64,000 nucleotides of DNA, from NCBI RefSeq assembly GCF_040436345.1, contig NC_133233.1:13784735-13848734 (forward strand), written 5' to 3'. This stretch comes from Pagrus major (Eukaryota > Chordata > Actinopteri > Spariformes > Sparidae). Made by a program: the position numbers and the translations under genes. Positions 11,168-22,800 of the stretch are shown here, one piece after another (position 1 is the stretch's first letter; the number at the start of each line of letters is the position of its first letter). Under the pieces are notes generated by a model, which worked only from the letters and a program-made list of their open reading frames with translations, did not search any database and had not been told where the DNA came from.

Positions 11168-13883
11168 ATGCAAGCACTCAGGTAAGAAATTCCCTGCATA
11201 GAATATCACTGGCTGTAAAAAAAAAAAGAGAAGATAAAAGTAGAATCACCTCTTTTGAAAAATGTTTTTTAACTAGTTCAGTGGAATTTTAGCTGACCGT
11301 ATTTAAGCCGATGTTGTTTTATCCACCCTGAATTGGATGGAGGTTGTTGCTTCATCTCAGTTTAGACAAACCCTGAAATGTTGAGTGCTTTTTCCAAGTC
11401 AGTTCAAAGCCTGTGACGTTTAACTTAACATTTTGATGACTGTGGTTCCTGGCATTCACTGTTTTGCCTCAGGTGGTAAACCTCACCCACCTTGTAATTT
11501 AGTTATAGTAAGGTTAAACAAACATGTCACACAAACAGTCATTTATTCCCTTTATTTTTCTTGCAAAGTTTTTTTTTTTTTCTTCCTGTTGACAGTGAAA
11601 ACTCAATTCCGAGATCCACCTTAATCATTTACAGTATCATCTTCATACCTCACTCTTCAGGTCTCTGTTTCTCCCCAAGTGGTCCTCAGACCTGCATCTG
11701 GACGGGAAGACAGCTATAGTAACAGGGGCCAACGTTGGAATAGGCAAAGAGACGGCTAAAGATCTGGCCGGCAGAGGCAAGCAAACAGAGCTAAAGAGAG
11801 TTAAATGATGACTTATAGACTCTTTGTATTTTTTTAAATATTCATTCTTGCTCTGGGGCTCAGAGTGCCTGGGTGGAAAACATTTTAAGCTGCAAGAATA
11901 ACAACTCTAATGAGGTGGCTCAAATATTAAACTGCTGAAATACAAATGTTTAAGCTCAGCAGCACCTTACCTTGCTCAAATTTCAACATGAATCCACATG
12001 CACACACACAGTCACCACTAAGAGGTATCAAATTTCCGTAGGCGCACGGGTGATTTTGGCGTGCAGAGACATGGCGAAGGGAGAGCAGGCTGCTCGTGAC
12101 ATCATGAGGGAGGTGAGGGGAGCCAAGGTAGTCGCCAGGCAACTGGATCTGGCTGACACCAAATCGATCTGCCATTTCGCTGAGAATATCTACAACAGTG
12201 GGTTGCACGCACACACACACACACACACATATACAGTGTACATTTTTCATGAGGACTGTTATGCAGGTAACATATTTTGTCTTGCAGCTGAGAAGGCTCT
12301 TCACTACCTGGTCAACAATGCAGGTGTGGCTATGTGCCCGTATGGAACAACAGTGGATGGATATGAGATGCAGTTTGGAGTCAATCACTTGGGTACGAGA
12401 TTAAAATATCCAGGAAATACACCAGTTTTGGGGGAGATTGTCCCTGTGTTTAGTTGATTGAATTCTGTGGGCCATGTAATGATTAAAATGAATTTGCAGT
12501 TGCCCTCACTACTTTTCATTTCATGGAACATTAGCATGCAACAAATTATCGAGCAGCTGTTTTTTAGTGCCTCTGCTCTCATTGAGCAAATCTCTAGAGC
12601 CTTTGTGTTTTTATTAATATATTTCCTTTTGTGTCTCATTTCCTCCTGCTCTAAACTCCCATGTCTTTCCTTCTACTTCCACCCGCTCTCTCCCCCTCCA
12701 GGTCATTTCTTCCTGACCTTTCTGTTACTGGACTTGCTGAAGCACTCGGCCCCATCCCGGGTCATCAACTTGTCATCGATGGCTCACGCCCTGGGCAAGA
12801 TCCAGTTTGATGACCTGAGCAGTGAGAAAGACTACCACCCCATCCGGGCCTACGCGCAAAGCAAGCTGGCCAACATCCTGTTTACCAGAGAGCTGGCCAA
12901 AAGGACTGAGGGTAGGGTGTCTGTGTGTGTGTGTGTGTTCATTTACGACACAGTCTATGCATCATGTACTGTATGTTTGTCTTTATGTCTCTTTCTGTGC
13001 CTCTTTGTCTCACTCTCTGTGCGTACAAAATCGATCTGCATCTCTTGCCAGTGTGAGAGTCTCATGCCTGAACCACAACTGCTCTGGGCAAGAAGCAGAG
13101 CAAGGAGAAACATGTTGGTCGAAAACACTTGACGAATGAATCATTGCTCCACGGATCACACCTTGTTTGCCGTTCTCACCATTAAGATAATTATGTGTCA
13201 AGGTTTTATCACGTTGTACCAAACTCTATATGAACTGTGTGCCTATGTAAAAGTTAGGGATGATTGTGCCATGGATCCTGAAAGTGATCTGATGTGTTTT
13301 GCATTCTGTAACCAGTGTTTGACTCGAATTAGGTTGCTTTCATGGGTTTTCTTTCTATCAGACTGAACAAAACAATATTAGAAGACAAAATCCGACCTAT
13401 TTTGAGCGGTTCACATACGCAACTCATTTGAGAGAAAGGTCTGTCCCTAAATACTGTACATCCCTTTGCCTACAGTTCTAGGTGTGATGGCTTACTCTGT
13501 GGACCCTGGCTTTGTGAACACTGAAATAACAAGGCACCTGATGCGCCCTATTGGGGAGCTTGTCAAGACCTTCGGTTTTCTGATCAAGAGCCCAGCAGAG
13601 GGAGCCCACACCAGCATCTACTGCATCGTCACTCCTGAGAACCAGATGCTCACCGGAGGATACTACAAGTCAGTTTGAAGTGCTGTTGAAGTCTCACAAT
13701 CAGCTTAAAACTAAAAGACGACTACAGTGTTGCATGTGCAAAAGAACTAACTACTCCATCTTTTTTTTTTTCCCTTACAGGGATTGTGCCATTGCAACGA
13801 CCTCCAGGGCAGGTCAGGACGACGGCAGCGCCTTAAAGCTGTGGGCTGTGAGCTGCCGCCTGCTCGGCATCCGCTGGAGATAA
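11168..13883 (+). CDS. rdh12l: Retinol dehydrogenase 12-like short-chain dehydrogenase, copy 1
   Basis: An NADP(H)-type short-chain dehydrogenase of the RDH11/12/13/14 group; such enzymes interconvert retinal and retinol on internal membranes (family knowledge). Exons: 11168-11181, 11661-11776, 12042-12197, 12288-12392, 12702-12911, 13476-13668 and 13781-13883; 298 residues. The first exon is only ATG CAA GCA CTC AG, with a perfect AG/GTAAGA donor. It was chosen because its phase fits and it gives [15 protein letters not shown], a start typical of fish rdh12-like proteins. Visible motifs: TGANVGIG cofactor loop (residues 26-33), NNAG (105-108), catalytic Ser near 155-156 (NLSS), YAQSK (181-185) and the PG motif as VDPG (209-212). 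The usual His before PG is Asp. Intron 2 uses a GC donor (11777). There is no N-terminal membrane anchor, unlike mammalian RDH12. The same exon sizes recur in the gene downstream, so this is a tandem pair. The exact orthologue is uncertain. Confidence 0.88.
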
Positions 13884-14130
13884 ACGTACACACTTAAACA
13901 GGCTCTCCTACACGTGCTATTAAGCCATATTCATGAGCACTACAAATATTATGCTGCTATGTTTAGTGAATGCTTACAATGTCATGTATGTGATAGATTA
14001 AAAAAAGTATGTCAATAGGATAAGAATACAATCTACTTGTTGTAGCGTTTGGCTGGTAAAACTCAAGTTTCATGAAATCTGACTTGCAAAAAGGTTGCAG
14101 AAAGAAATGGTAATAGATGCAGCTAATAAA
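13884..14130 (+). other. rdh12l: 3' UTR of rdh12-like copy 1
   Basis: A short AT-rich stretch follows the TAA stop at 13881-13883, with an AATAAA polyadenylation signal at 14125-14130 followed by TG-rich sequence. The 3' UTR would be about 0.26 kb. Confidence 0.65.
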
Positions 14131-15558
14131 ATGATCACTGATCTTCCAAACTGCTGATTGTTCTCGTGTGTTTTATTTTTTGATTCACTGAAAAAGCAAG
14201 CTGGCATAATCAGCATGAGAGTATTTAAATTGCATTTTCTAATCTTCAGGAAATATATGGCAAGAGTATGTTTTTTGGTAACACTTGGTGCACAAAGGCA
14301 CAAATCATATACTTAAGTAAAGCTAAGCTAATGCATGACTCATGATGATTAGCTGAATAGCTTCATATTTTTATGTTCTGCTTTCAGAGAGGCTGAGCAA
14401 ATACACGAGTCTGAAATAATATCTGGAATCCTGCTAATTGGGTTGAATATTAACAGTGTTGTAAAAAGTATCCAAAAGTCTTACTTGAGTAAAAGTAAAG
14501 ATATCGTGTTAAAATATTACTTTCGTAAAAGTGAAAGCCACCTACATGAATGACACTTAAGTAAAAGTCTCAAGTATCTGATATTAAATGTCCTCAAGTA
14601 TCAAAAGTACATATAAAAGTAGATTATACTGTATACTATGGGTCGACAGGTTATTGGCCTGGCTGATTTTCAGCATTCGTCAGATTATTGGAATCAGTGT
14701 TTTTTATTTATCTGACTGCTGATTACAAAGTAACTAGTAACTAAAGTTATCAAATAAATGTATGTAGCAAGTAAAAAGTACAAAGGTGAGCATAAAGTAG
14801 CAGAATATAGAAATACTCGAGTAAAGTAGGCCTACAAGTTCCTCACAATTGTCCTTAAGTGGAGTACTTGAGTAAGTGTACTTAGTTACATCTCATCGCT
14901 TACTATAAATACATATCTGAAGAAACTGTGAATTAGCATTTCTTAACTGATGATCTATTGAGTGGAATTCACAACACCTCCTGCATTCATTCATGCACTG
15001 AATCATGAGTTCAGCATGACCCTGTGTTTTTCACTCTACAGCTTATTTTGAAGATCCTCCTGACAGGGTGGTTCTGGCAACCTGCTGAAATTTGGACTGG
15101 GAGGACCTCAAGTGGCCAGGAAGCAATGTTACAGTATTACCCTGATTCAAGCATGGTGATTATATCACAGCATGATCAAGCACTGCTACTGATGCTGGTA
15201 ATAATCTGCTACTCCTCTTGTAAGCAGGCTAATTAAACCTTTCACTTCATGTGTACTGTTTCATATCATGCTTTGCATTTCTTACCTCCCACTTGAGTGT
15301 CTCCGACAGCAGGAGGCAGCAGGGGAGCAGCCCTCAGAGACTCTGGGAACTTGTGAATCAATTATGCGTCAGCTCGCTCCTGATTGGCCCAGCCGGGATA
15401 TTGTGATGACAAACGCGGCGGGGTGGGGAAGACATGACAAGCACGAAATCCACTGATGAACTAACTGTTGGCAGGATCGAAGGAGGTGAATTCACTGCTT
15501 GCTAAAGTGTGTGGTCACTGTGTTCCTGAGGTGGAGATATCTGACTCTTGGGGGGAGA
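14131..15558. other. Intergenic region between the two rdh12-like genes
   Basis: It contains a decayed hAT-like repeat (14454-14900) and then the presumed promoter and 5' UTR of the second gene, including a GC-rich patch near 15400-15430 (acgcggcggggtgggg). No further coding exon is seen. Confidence 0.55.
14454..14900. mobile_element. Decayed hAT-like dispersed repeat
   Basis: It opens with cagtgttgtaaaaagtatcc and acttgagtaaaagtaaa and closes with gtacttgagtaagtgtactt, a pattern widespread in fish genomes. A foreign-looking patch (about 14635-14725, ttattggcctggctgatttt) seems to be nested inside it. The right end is degraded and no target duplication is clear. Confidence 0.6.
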
Positions 15559-16795
15559 ATGTCCTGCAGGTAAGGCATGAAAACACACACACACACACAC
15601 ACAAGCGGTGGGAAAACGGCAAAGGTTAGGCTGCTGGCTCTGTTAATAACAAGGAATGTTCGAAATGTTTAGGGGGGTGATCACAGCAGGCCCCCCAGAT
15701 TTGGCAGCAAATCTGTGTAAAAAATGTGTGAGCTGTGTCGATTCAGACCGTTTCTCTTTCCTTGTAGATTTTTAGTTAAGTGGAGTAAATGGAAGAACAG
15801 TTGGATTAAGCTGCTGTGAATGTAACAGTGAGTTTAATAGGGAATATGAATACAGTTAATCTATTATATGCACAGGATACAACCATCACTGATGTGTCCT
15901 GAAAGGTAACAGATATGTCTTCAATGTGTCTATAAAATTGATGATCCATTTTTCCAAATTTCTTCACTTTTGTGGAAAATTCCTCAAAGGATCACAATGT
16001 TCCTGACTTCATGTGTATAAATTGACTTAAGATGTTCCTGGCAGTGAAAGCAGTGGTGATTGGAAATACAGCACTATTCGTGATTTTCTCTCTCCTTTTA
16101 TTGATGCTTTAATTGTGGTGTGTGTGTTGTTCAGGAGTGTGTGCTGTAACCGCTGGTCATGTGAGGAGAGGTTGGATGGGAAAACGGTCATCATCACCGG
16201 AGCCAACACCGGTATTGGAAAAGAAACGGCCAGGGACCTGGCAAGAAGAGGTACCGCTCAGGCTTGTCTGTCTTCTCTCGCCTCTGTATCTATTTCTGTC
16301 TCAGCCACATCGACGTGTCTCTGACCAGTGTTCTCACTTTCTTTCTTTCTTTCATTTTCACTCACTTCTAAACTCTACACATTCCCCCGGAGTTAAGTAC
16401 CTCTAATGAGTGGGTATTAATAGTGATCTTTAAATGTGGCCTCAGAATTAGAATCAGGTTTAATCCTACTTGTTTTGCTTTTCAGTGTGCTTGTAGAGTA
16501 CGCTTTGGTAGGAATATCACACTTGTATAACCTCGACAAAGCTTAACCTCTTAACATTATCCAAAACCAAGACAAACGGCTGATGGAAAAGAGAGATATG
16601 AGGCTATGTTGACCATAAGAGCATCTTGTTTCACACTTTCCAGCTGTCCAAGTGAGGGATAAGTGGCAGTGATGGAAGACAGGCTAGGCATCAGGGGGAC
16701 AGAGGGAGCATTGTGAGGGTCTGCTCCCCTCGAGAGCCAGACAGGCAACAAAGAGAGATGGGAGGGTGCACCCAGCAGTGCACACACACACAGAC

Positions 16796-16841
<46 letters not shown>

Positions 16842-19800
16842 GAGAGTGAGTAACATGAAAACTGGTCCTGCATATGTGATTCAGTTTGTTCATTCGTCTG
16901 CGCCTGAAATGCCCAGCATGGCATCTACCTCCGCTTTTTTGAAAAAGTGCCTTTGTGTCACACATGTCAAAAAATGTGCCTTCTTAATCGAAGGGCGATC
17001 CAAGAATCTTATTTTTCTCCAACAGATTTTTTTTTTTGTAATAAAATAAATATGAATACAGAAGAATGGAAAAAAAAGGCAGCACAAGAAGAATTATCGC
17101 TGCCAGGTGGCCACAATAATACTGTGTTCCTTGCTTCCGGAGAATTCACCGTCAGATTACTGTATCACCTTTCAGTAAATGGGATTATGTAATAACATGA
17201 TGACAACCTGATTAGATTTGGAAGGATTCATAACAGAAGCTGGTTCCTTGGGGCTTTGTATCGGGAAAACCAAACTGAATCTCAACCTTTTTAATCATTC
17301 GGTTATAACATTCACTTGTAGGAGCGTTTCCCATGCTGACAAAGTGAAATGTCACTCATCCATGTCAAGAGACAAAAGCGTGTTTGAAAAATTGAAATAG
17401 GGGAGTCTGAATATACAGAATGTGATCAGACTCTGCTTAAGTCATTGCTTTGCCCATATATGTATACTGACATTATTTGTGGATGCACAACACTGTCTAG
17501 TCATCTGCTGGATAATCTTTAACTTGACTCAGTGTAACCTTCCATTTGCACTGTTTGTTTGCCATTTTATTTAAGTGAGTGAGCTTCAAGGGAAACGGGA
17601 GAACAATTGGGTTTTCCCACATGGGAACAGCAGGGGAGAAACAAAGACACTGTGATGGGATGCAGACGCTACGCTCCAACTGATTAATGGCTCTCCTCTT
17701 TCATAATTGCTGGGCACAGCAGTGCGTGTGTGTGTGTGTATGTGTGCGTGTGTGTGGTGGGGGGAGTCGTCTGCCTATTTGTTGTTTGTCTGGGCACGCG
17801 TGCACGTTTGCGTACATGACCATGGGTGTGTGAGAGAGAGAGTGTGTGTATGTACGTGTCCTCAAAGCCCCTTTTCCGGGCTCATTAAGGGGAATGCATG
17901 GTGGTTTGCGTCAGAGGCGAATGAGAATGACACAGTTGAGAGGGTCTTGTGTTCATGTGAGCGCAGCGGTTGGCTAAATGAGATGGGGAACGAGACTTTA
18001 GAGAACATTAGAGAAGGATCAAAAGCACACAGACATTTCGACACTTCGTCTTAATTGACGTAGGTGGCTTTGTACGTCTGCAAACGAGCAAAACTTTTGT
18101 AGCTTTGAATTTGGAAACTTTGAAGGATTCAAACCTCCTGTGTGTACAGTATGTTCCTTGATGTATAATTCTCTATAATGGCTGTTTGTTGTCTTTGTCC
18201 TGTGAATTTTTTATGAAGTGCATAAGATTTACTTTAAAGCCTCCACTAAAACAAAGGGAGTTCACAGTGCACGTCCATCATTGCATTCTCTATACTCGCT
18301 TATTCTTACTCTAGCGAGCACACATTAACAAACTTCACCTGAGCTGTGTGTCTTCAGAATGTAGGAGAAAGATTAGCGTGAAACAGGGGGAAATATGACA
18401 TAATCACGATTCTTCGGCCCTTGTTTTTCAGGAGCACGCATCGTGATGGCGTGCAGGGACTTGGAGAGGGCAGAGGAGGCACGGACGGAAATTTTGGAAG
18501 ACACAGGAAATGAGAACCTGGTCATCAGGAAACTGGATCTATCTGACACCAAGTCCATCAGAGCGTTTGCCGAACTCATCAACAAAGGTAGAACCATCAC
18601 TGTATACACCTATCAGCCACAACAATAAAAGGACTAACAGGTGAGGTGGTTAACATTGATCATCTCGTTAAAATGCAATGTTCTGCTGCAACACAACACA
18701 ACGCGAAAACTGCTCAGGAATGACACTGAGAAATGTGACAAAGAGGTCAAGGCGTCACTTTGGCCTCCAAAGTCCCCAGATCCCAATCCAATCAACCATC
18801 CATGGGATGTGCAAGATCAAATCCCTACCTTCCAACCCACAGGAATTAAAGGCTCGCTGCACATGCCGTGCTGCCAGACACCACATGACACCCCCGGAGT
18901 CCCTTGGTCCATGCCTCGACGGGTCAGAGCCAAGTCCGATCCACGTTGAGGCCTTCATTGATCAGACTTGTTTCGGCACGTCCCACGGATGCTCGATCGG
19001 ATTGGGATCTGAGGAATTTGGAGGCCAGGGTTTTTGCAGTGTGGCAGGGTGCATTACCTTGCTGTGATTGCCATTGCCCTAAGGTGGTATGCTTGGTCTG
19101 CAACGGTGTTTGGGTGGGTGGTGCGTGTCAAGCTGCATTTCAATGCCAGGACCCAAGGTTTCCCAGAACATTGTAGCGTTATAAGATGATCAATGCTATT
19201 TACCTCACCCATTAGTCCTTTTAATGTCTTGGCTGATCAGTGTATATCTTCACTTATTGTACACAAACTCCCTTTCAATATGTTCCTGAAACAGTGATAG
19301 TTACCTTAATGGGGCAGTTTTGGTCAGGAGGCAGTGTGGGTTTTCCATTAGTCGTACAGTTGGGTGTTCAATCCTTGGCACTTCCTGTCCACGTCTCTGA
19401 GCTAAACACTGCAGACACAGAAATCCAAATTTTCTTTTTTAATTATTAACACTCCTTTATCTTTTCGTGTTTGTGTGGGATGTTCTTTTCAGAGGAGAAG
19501 CAAGTGAATATCCTCATAAACAATGCCGGCATCATGATGTGTCCCTACTCGAAGACTGTTGACGGCTTTGAAATGCAGCTGGGAGTCAATCATTTGGGTG
19601 AGTCATACTGGGAGTCGTAGTCTACCTTGATTTGATGTTTCATGTTCACACACATTTTTCAAGAATCTGACAGGCAGTCATAAAATGCAGTGAAGTGGCT
19701 TAGTTGGCTGTGATGTTTGTCAGTGAGATAAATAATAGAGGGACTTCAAAGTGTTTTTTTGGACTGCCTCGTCTTGGTAATTGATGTGACACAAACAGAT

Positions 19801-22060
19801 GGCAGTCATATATTTGTGTGATTTAATAACACAATTGCATATTGATAAGGAGGATTTTCGTACTAATAAATGTAAAAATATGTTTTTTTCCACATTAGGT
19901 GGTGTCACAAGTGTACAGCACATGTACAACTAAGATGAGCCACAGTTACTGTCAGTGTTTTCCCTTTGTTGGACCATGGTTTCCTTCCAAATGATCTATT
20001 CCTCAGTGGTATTTTTGCCACAGGCTGACAGAGAGAAGAACATTCTGTGCTCGAACTCGGTTGCCCACGCACACGCACATGCGAATCCTGTATGCGGGCA
20101 TGCACATATACATGAATACACACCTCCACATTTGCAAAAACATCCTTTACATGTATGTATGTACTTTAAATAGCGATAAACTCGGGTTAGGTCAACAGTA
20201 AAGCAGGAAATAGAGAACAATAGTGAGGAAAGCGAAGATACTCAAACAACAGCACAGATAGCATCGGGTCATGGTGATGTCTCACAGAGTTATCTTTGCA
20301 GCAGCTCCAACTGTCACAATGCTCTCTGTAAAGTCCTTTGTGAAAAGTAGCTTATATTGGGTGTTTTATGAGTTGTCTGTCCACATTGTGTTTTTGCCTG
20401 GCAGTATAGCTGTCACACTCGTTCCCTTAAATTTAATTGGACGACAACAGAATTAGCGTTTGGCTATGAGAGATAGTATGAAGTATGAATTACAAAGAGA
20501 CCAAATGTTTCATTGTCCTATTCCTCTTTGTACCCCTTCATTAGATGCACCAACGTATTTCTCCTCCGCTTCATCGCGTGGAGAATTTATATTCTACTAC
20601 ATTCAGTAAAAAGGTTTTAAAGGGACCGTTCACCCCAAAATCAAAAATACATATTTTCCCTAACTTTAATGCTATCTAGATTGTTTTGGTGTGAGTTGCA
20701 AAGTTTTGGAGATATCAGTCAGGGAGTGTCTGCATTCTCTCGACAATAATGAAACACTCAAAAAATACATTTTAAAAACTCAACCACAGTGTCTCTACAG
20801 AAATCATGACCGAGTTACTCAAGATAATCCACAGACCTTGTTGTGAGAGAGCACCTTGAGGTGTTGAAATCCATCACAGTGAGGTAATGACACTGACAAT
20901 GTGTGTCCCATAACTTTCCCCAGGTCACTTCCTGTTAACTTACCTGCTGCTTGACCTCATCAAACGTTCAGCTCCTGCCCGTATCGTCGTCGTGGCATCG
21001 GTGGCGCACACCTGGACCGGGCTTCGACTGGATGACATCAACAGTGAGAGGAGTTACGATCCCATGAAGGCCTATGGACAGAGCAAACTAGCTAATGTCC
21101 TCTTTGCACGCTCGCTTGCCAAACGGTTACAAGGTGAGGTGAGATGGTGATGGACATGTTTTCAAGTCCACACTTGCTTGCGTCAGTGTTGGTCATTATT
21201 TAATTGTCTTTTCTCCCTCTGAAGAAGCACGGCAATTACTTACAAATTAGATTTTCACTGGAAGTTTGCCATTTTGTAGTCTCAGTCCATTGTTCTTTTT
21301 GTTCCTCTGCTTAATGGCCAAGAACTGAAAGAAATTACTTTAATAGACAACCCTACAGTCTAAGGGTTGATGGCCTGTATCTGGAGAAAAGCTATCAAAA
21401 CCCTGTCCATCCATTTAACTCAGAAACAACCAGAAGAATTGAAAGGAAAGAACAAAATGAAAATTAAATTAACATTTTTTTAATTTCCCTTTTCTCAGTC
21501 ACTCATGCAGCTACTGTTTGAAGAAGAAGCATATTTTCACAGAAATATGTCTAATTGTATATAAAGTCATACATCAATACACAGTATGTTTGACTGAATA
21601 TGTTTTGCAGGCACAGGGGTGAGTGTCTTCTCTCTGCACCCGGGGGTGGTGCAGTCTGACCTGTGGAGGCACCAGCACCAGTGTATCCAGGTGGCTGTGA
21701 AGATCTTTAGGATTTTCACCAAGACAACAGTGGAGGGAGCACAGACCACCATCTACTGTGCTGTGGAGCCACAGCTGGATAGCCAGAGTGGAGGCTACTT
21801 CAGGTAATCAACAACTGGTTATACAAGACTTCATGCTGCTCAGTATTACTACCTGCTGACTAACAAAAGGCTATAAACGGAATGGAGTTGAAGGTTAACT
21901 ATTTTTATTCTCAGCACAGTGTGTAATGGCCATTCTCTGTCCTCATGTGTGCTTTAGCGACTGCGCCGCTACAAGGTGCTCAAGGGCTGCTTCTGACGAC
22001 GACTCAGCCCAAAAACTGTGGGAGATCAGCTGCAACTTGCTCGGCATCACCTGGCAGTGA
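15559..22060 (+). CDS. rdh12l: Retinol dehydrogenase 12-like short-chain dehydrogenase, copy 2
   Basis: Same enzyme group as the gene upstream. Exons: 15559-15569, 16135-16250, 18432-18587, 19493-19597, 20924-21133, 21611-21803 and 21958-22060; 297 residues. The last six exons equal those of copy 1 in length and phase. The first exon (ATG TCC TGC AG) sits before an AG/GTAAGG donor and has A at -3, giving [20 protein letters not shown], parallel to the start of copy 1. Motifs: TGANTGIG (25-32), NNAG (104-107), catalytic Ser in [13 protein letters not shown] (180-184), and a normal HPG (209-211) followed by VVQSDLWRH. All introns are GT-AG. Introns are longer than in copy 1 because of repeats (a Tc1/mariner relic, microsatellites and a dispersed repeat). 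This copy looks closer to the family consensus, so it may keep the ancestral activity. The Cys-rich N-terminus is unusual, and an alternative first exon cannot be excluded. Confidence 0.88.
16251..18431 (+). other. rdh12l: Intron of rdh12-like copy 2 with CA microsatellite
   Basis: This 2.2 kb intron contains a TTCT run (about 16344-16360), a long CA repeat (16781-16839, mostly pure CA) and GT-rich sequence at about 17721-17760 and 17790-17860. No exon or conserved coding block is visible. Confidence 0.7.
16781..16839. repeat. CA microsatellite
   Basis: CA repeat with one interruption (cagacaacac). The pure part, about 16796-16839, is around 22 units. It lies in an intron of rdh12-like copy 2. 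Confidence 0.95.
18605..19244. mobile_element. Tc1/mariner relic with two opposed transposase fragments
   Basis: The ends are inverted copies (tatcagccacaacaataaaa and its partner ttttaatgtcttggctgat), with TA on both sides (18603-18604 and 19245-19246), as expected for Tc1/mariner. The plus strand at about 18758-18935 encodes a decayed transposase C-terminus ([17 protein letters not shown], then SMPRRVRA), recalling the DxNPIEHLWD block. The minus strand at about 18950-19045 encodes another copy of the same block ([20 protein letters not shown]). So two fragments lie tail-to-tail inside one pair of ends. The element sits in an intron of rdh12-like copy 2. Confidence 0.8.
20617..20895. repeat. 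rdh12l: Dispersed fish repeat just before an rdh12-like exon
   Basis: It begins ttaaagggaccgttcacccc and continues with a run (aaaatacatattttccctaa, ttgttttggtgtgagttgca) that I recognise as a common fish interspersed repeat. It ends about 30 bases before the acceptor of the exon at 20924, so its insertion lies close to the splice site. Confidence 0.55.
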
Positions 22061-22800
22061 AGAGCGACAAATAACCTGCGCAGCGAAAGGATTTATAGAG
22101 GCATTGATGTTGCTGTTACTGTTGTGAAAAAAGATGTATTTTATTAATCAAAATACAGTGTAGTCCAAATGTCACCTGATCGCAACCAAGAGCTGCTTTA
22201 TTTTATGAATTATCTAATCGAACACTGCATTTTAGTGAGATTGTATTTTAAAAGATTTAACAAAAGATTGTGTTAAAGAGAAACTGTCTTTTAAACTGTA
22301 TTTTTGCTAACTGATGTGGGCATTTTAGTCAGTTTTGTATCTCGTGTTCAGATGCTGTTCTGTCTTGTTATCTTGTAAAGACGTTAGCTACTGGAATTTT
22401 ATTTGGCACTTATGAAGGCAGCCTCCCAACACCCCTCATGACAGTGACATTTGAACGAATTACTGTACTTCAGTGCACACGCAGCATTATGGTTGACAGT
22501 TAAAGCATTATAATGAGGTCCTGTCTGCTTTTGGCAGCACTTAAAGTATCACAGTGTACATTTATTGAACAGTACAACATGAGCCACTGGTCTGCTTTTG
22601 TTGTATCATTGAACTGTTTCATTGTACAGCCTTCTGTCATGCAAACTTCAGTTTCAGATGACTTACTGTTCTTATATTTAACCTACATTAGGAATGTAAT
22701 CACAGTATGGTTACAATGTGTCAGCATGCTAAGGCTTTAGAAATGTTTTTGAAGTGGGATTCTGTTAATGTGACAAAATGTACATAATGTAAAAATTAAA
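22061..22800 (+). other. rdh12l: 3' UTR of rdh12-like copy 2
   Basis: AT-rich sequence follows the TGA at 22058-22060. An ATTAAA polyadenylation signal sits at 22795-22800, followed by a GT-rich stretch at about 22830-22840, giving a 3' UTR of about 0.74 kb. Confidence 0.5.

Noticed and set aside
11927..12388. Antisense open frame over rdh12-like exons
   Set aside because: It is the mirror of real exons, which are supported by motifs, phases and the paralogue.
16032..16113. ATG followed by a hydrophobic run just before an rdh12-like exon, resembling a membrane anchor
   Set aside because: It reaches a stop (TAA at 16110-16112 region) and is out of phase with the exon at 16135; no intron fits between. 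The short exon at 15559 fits exactly.
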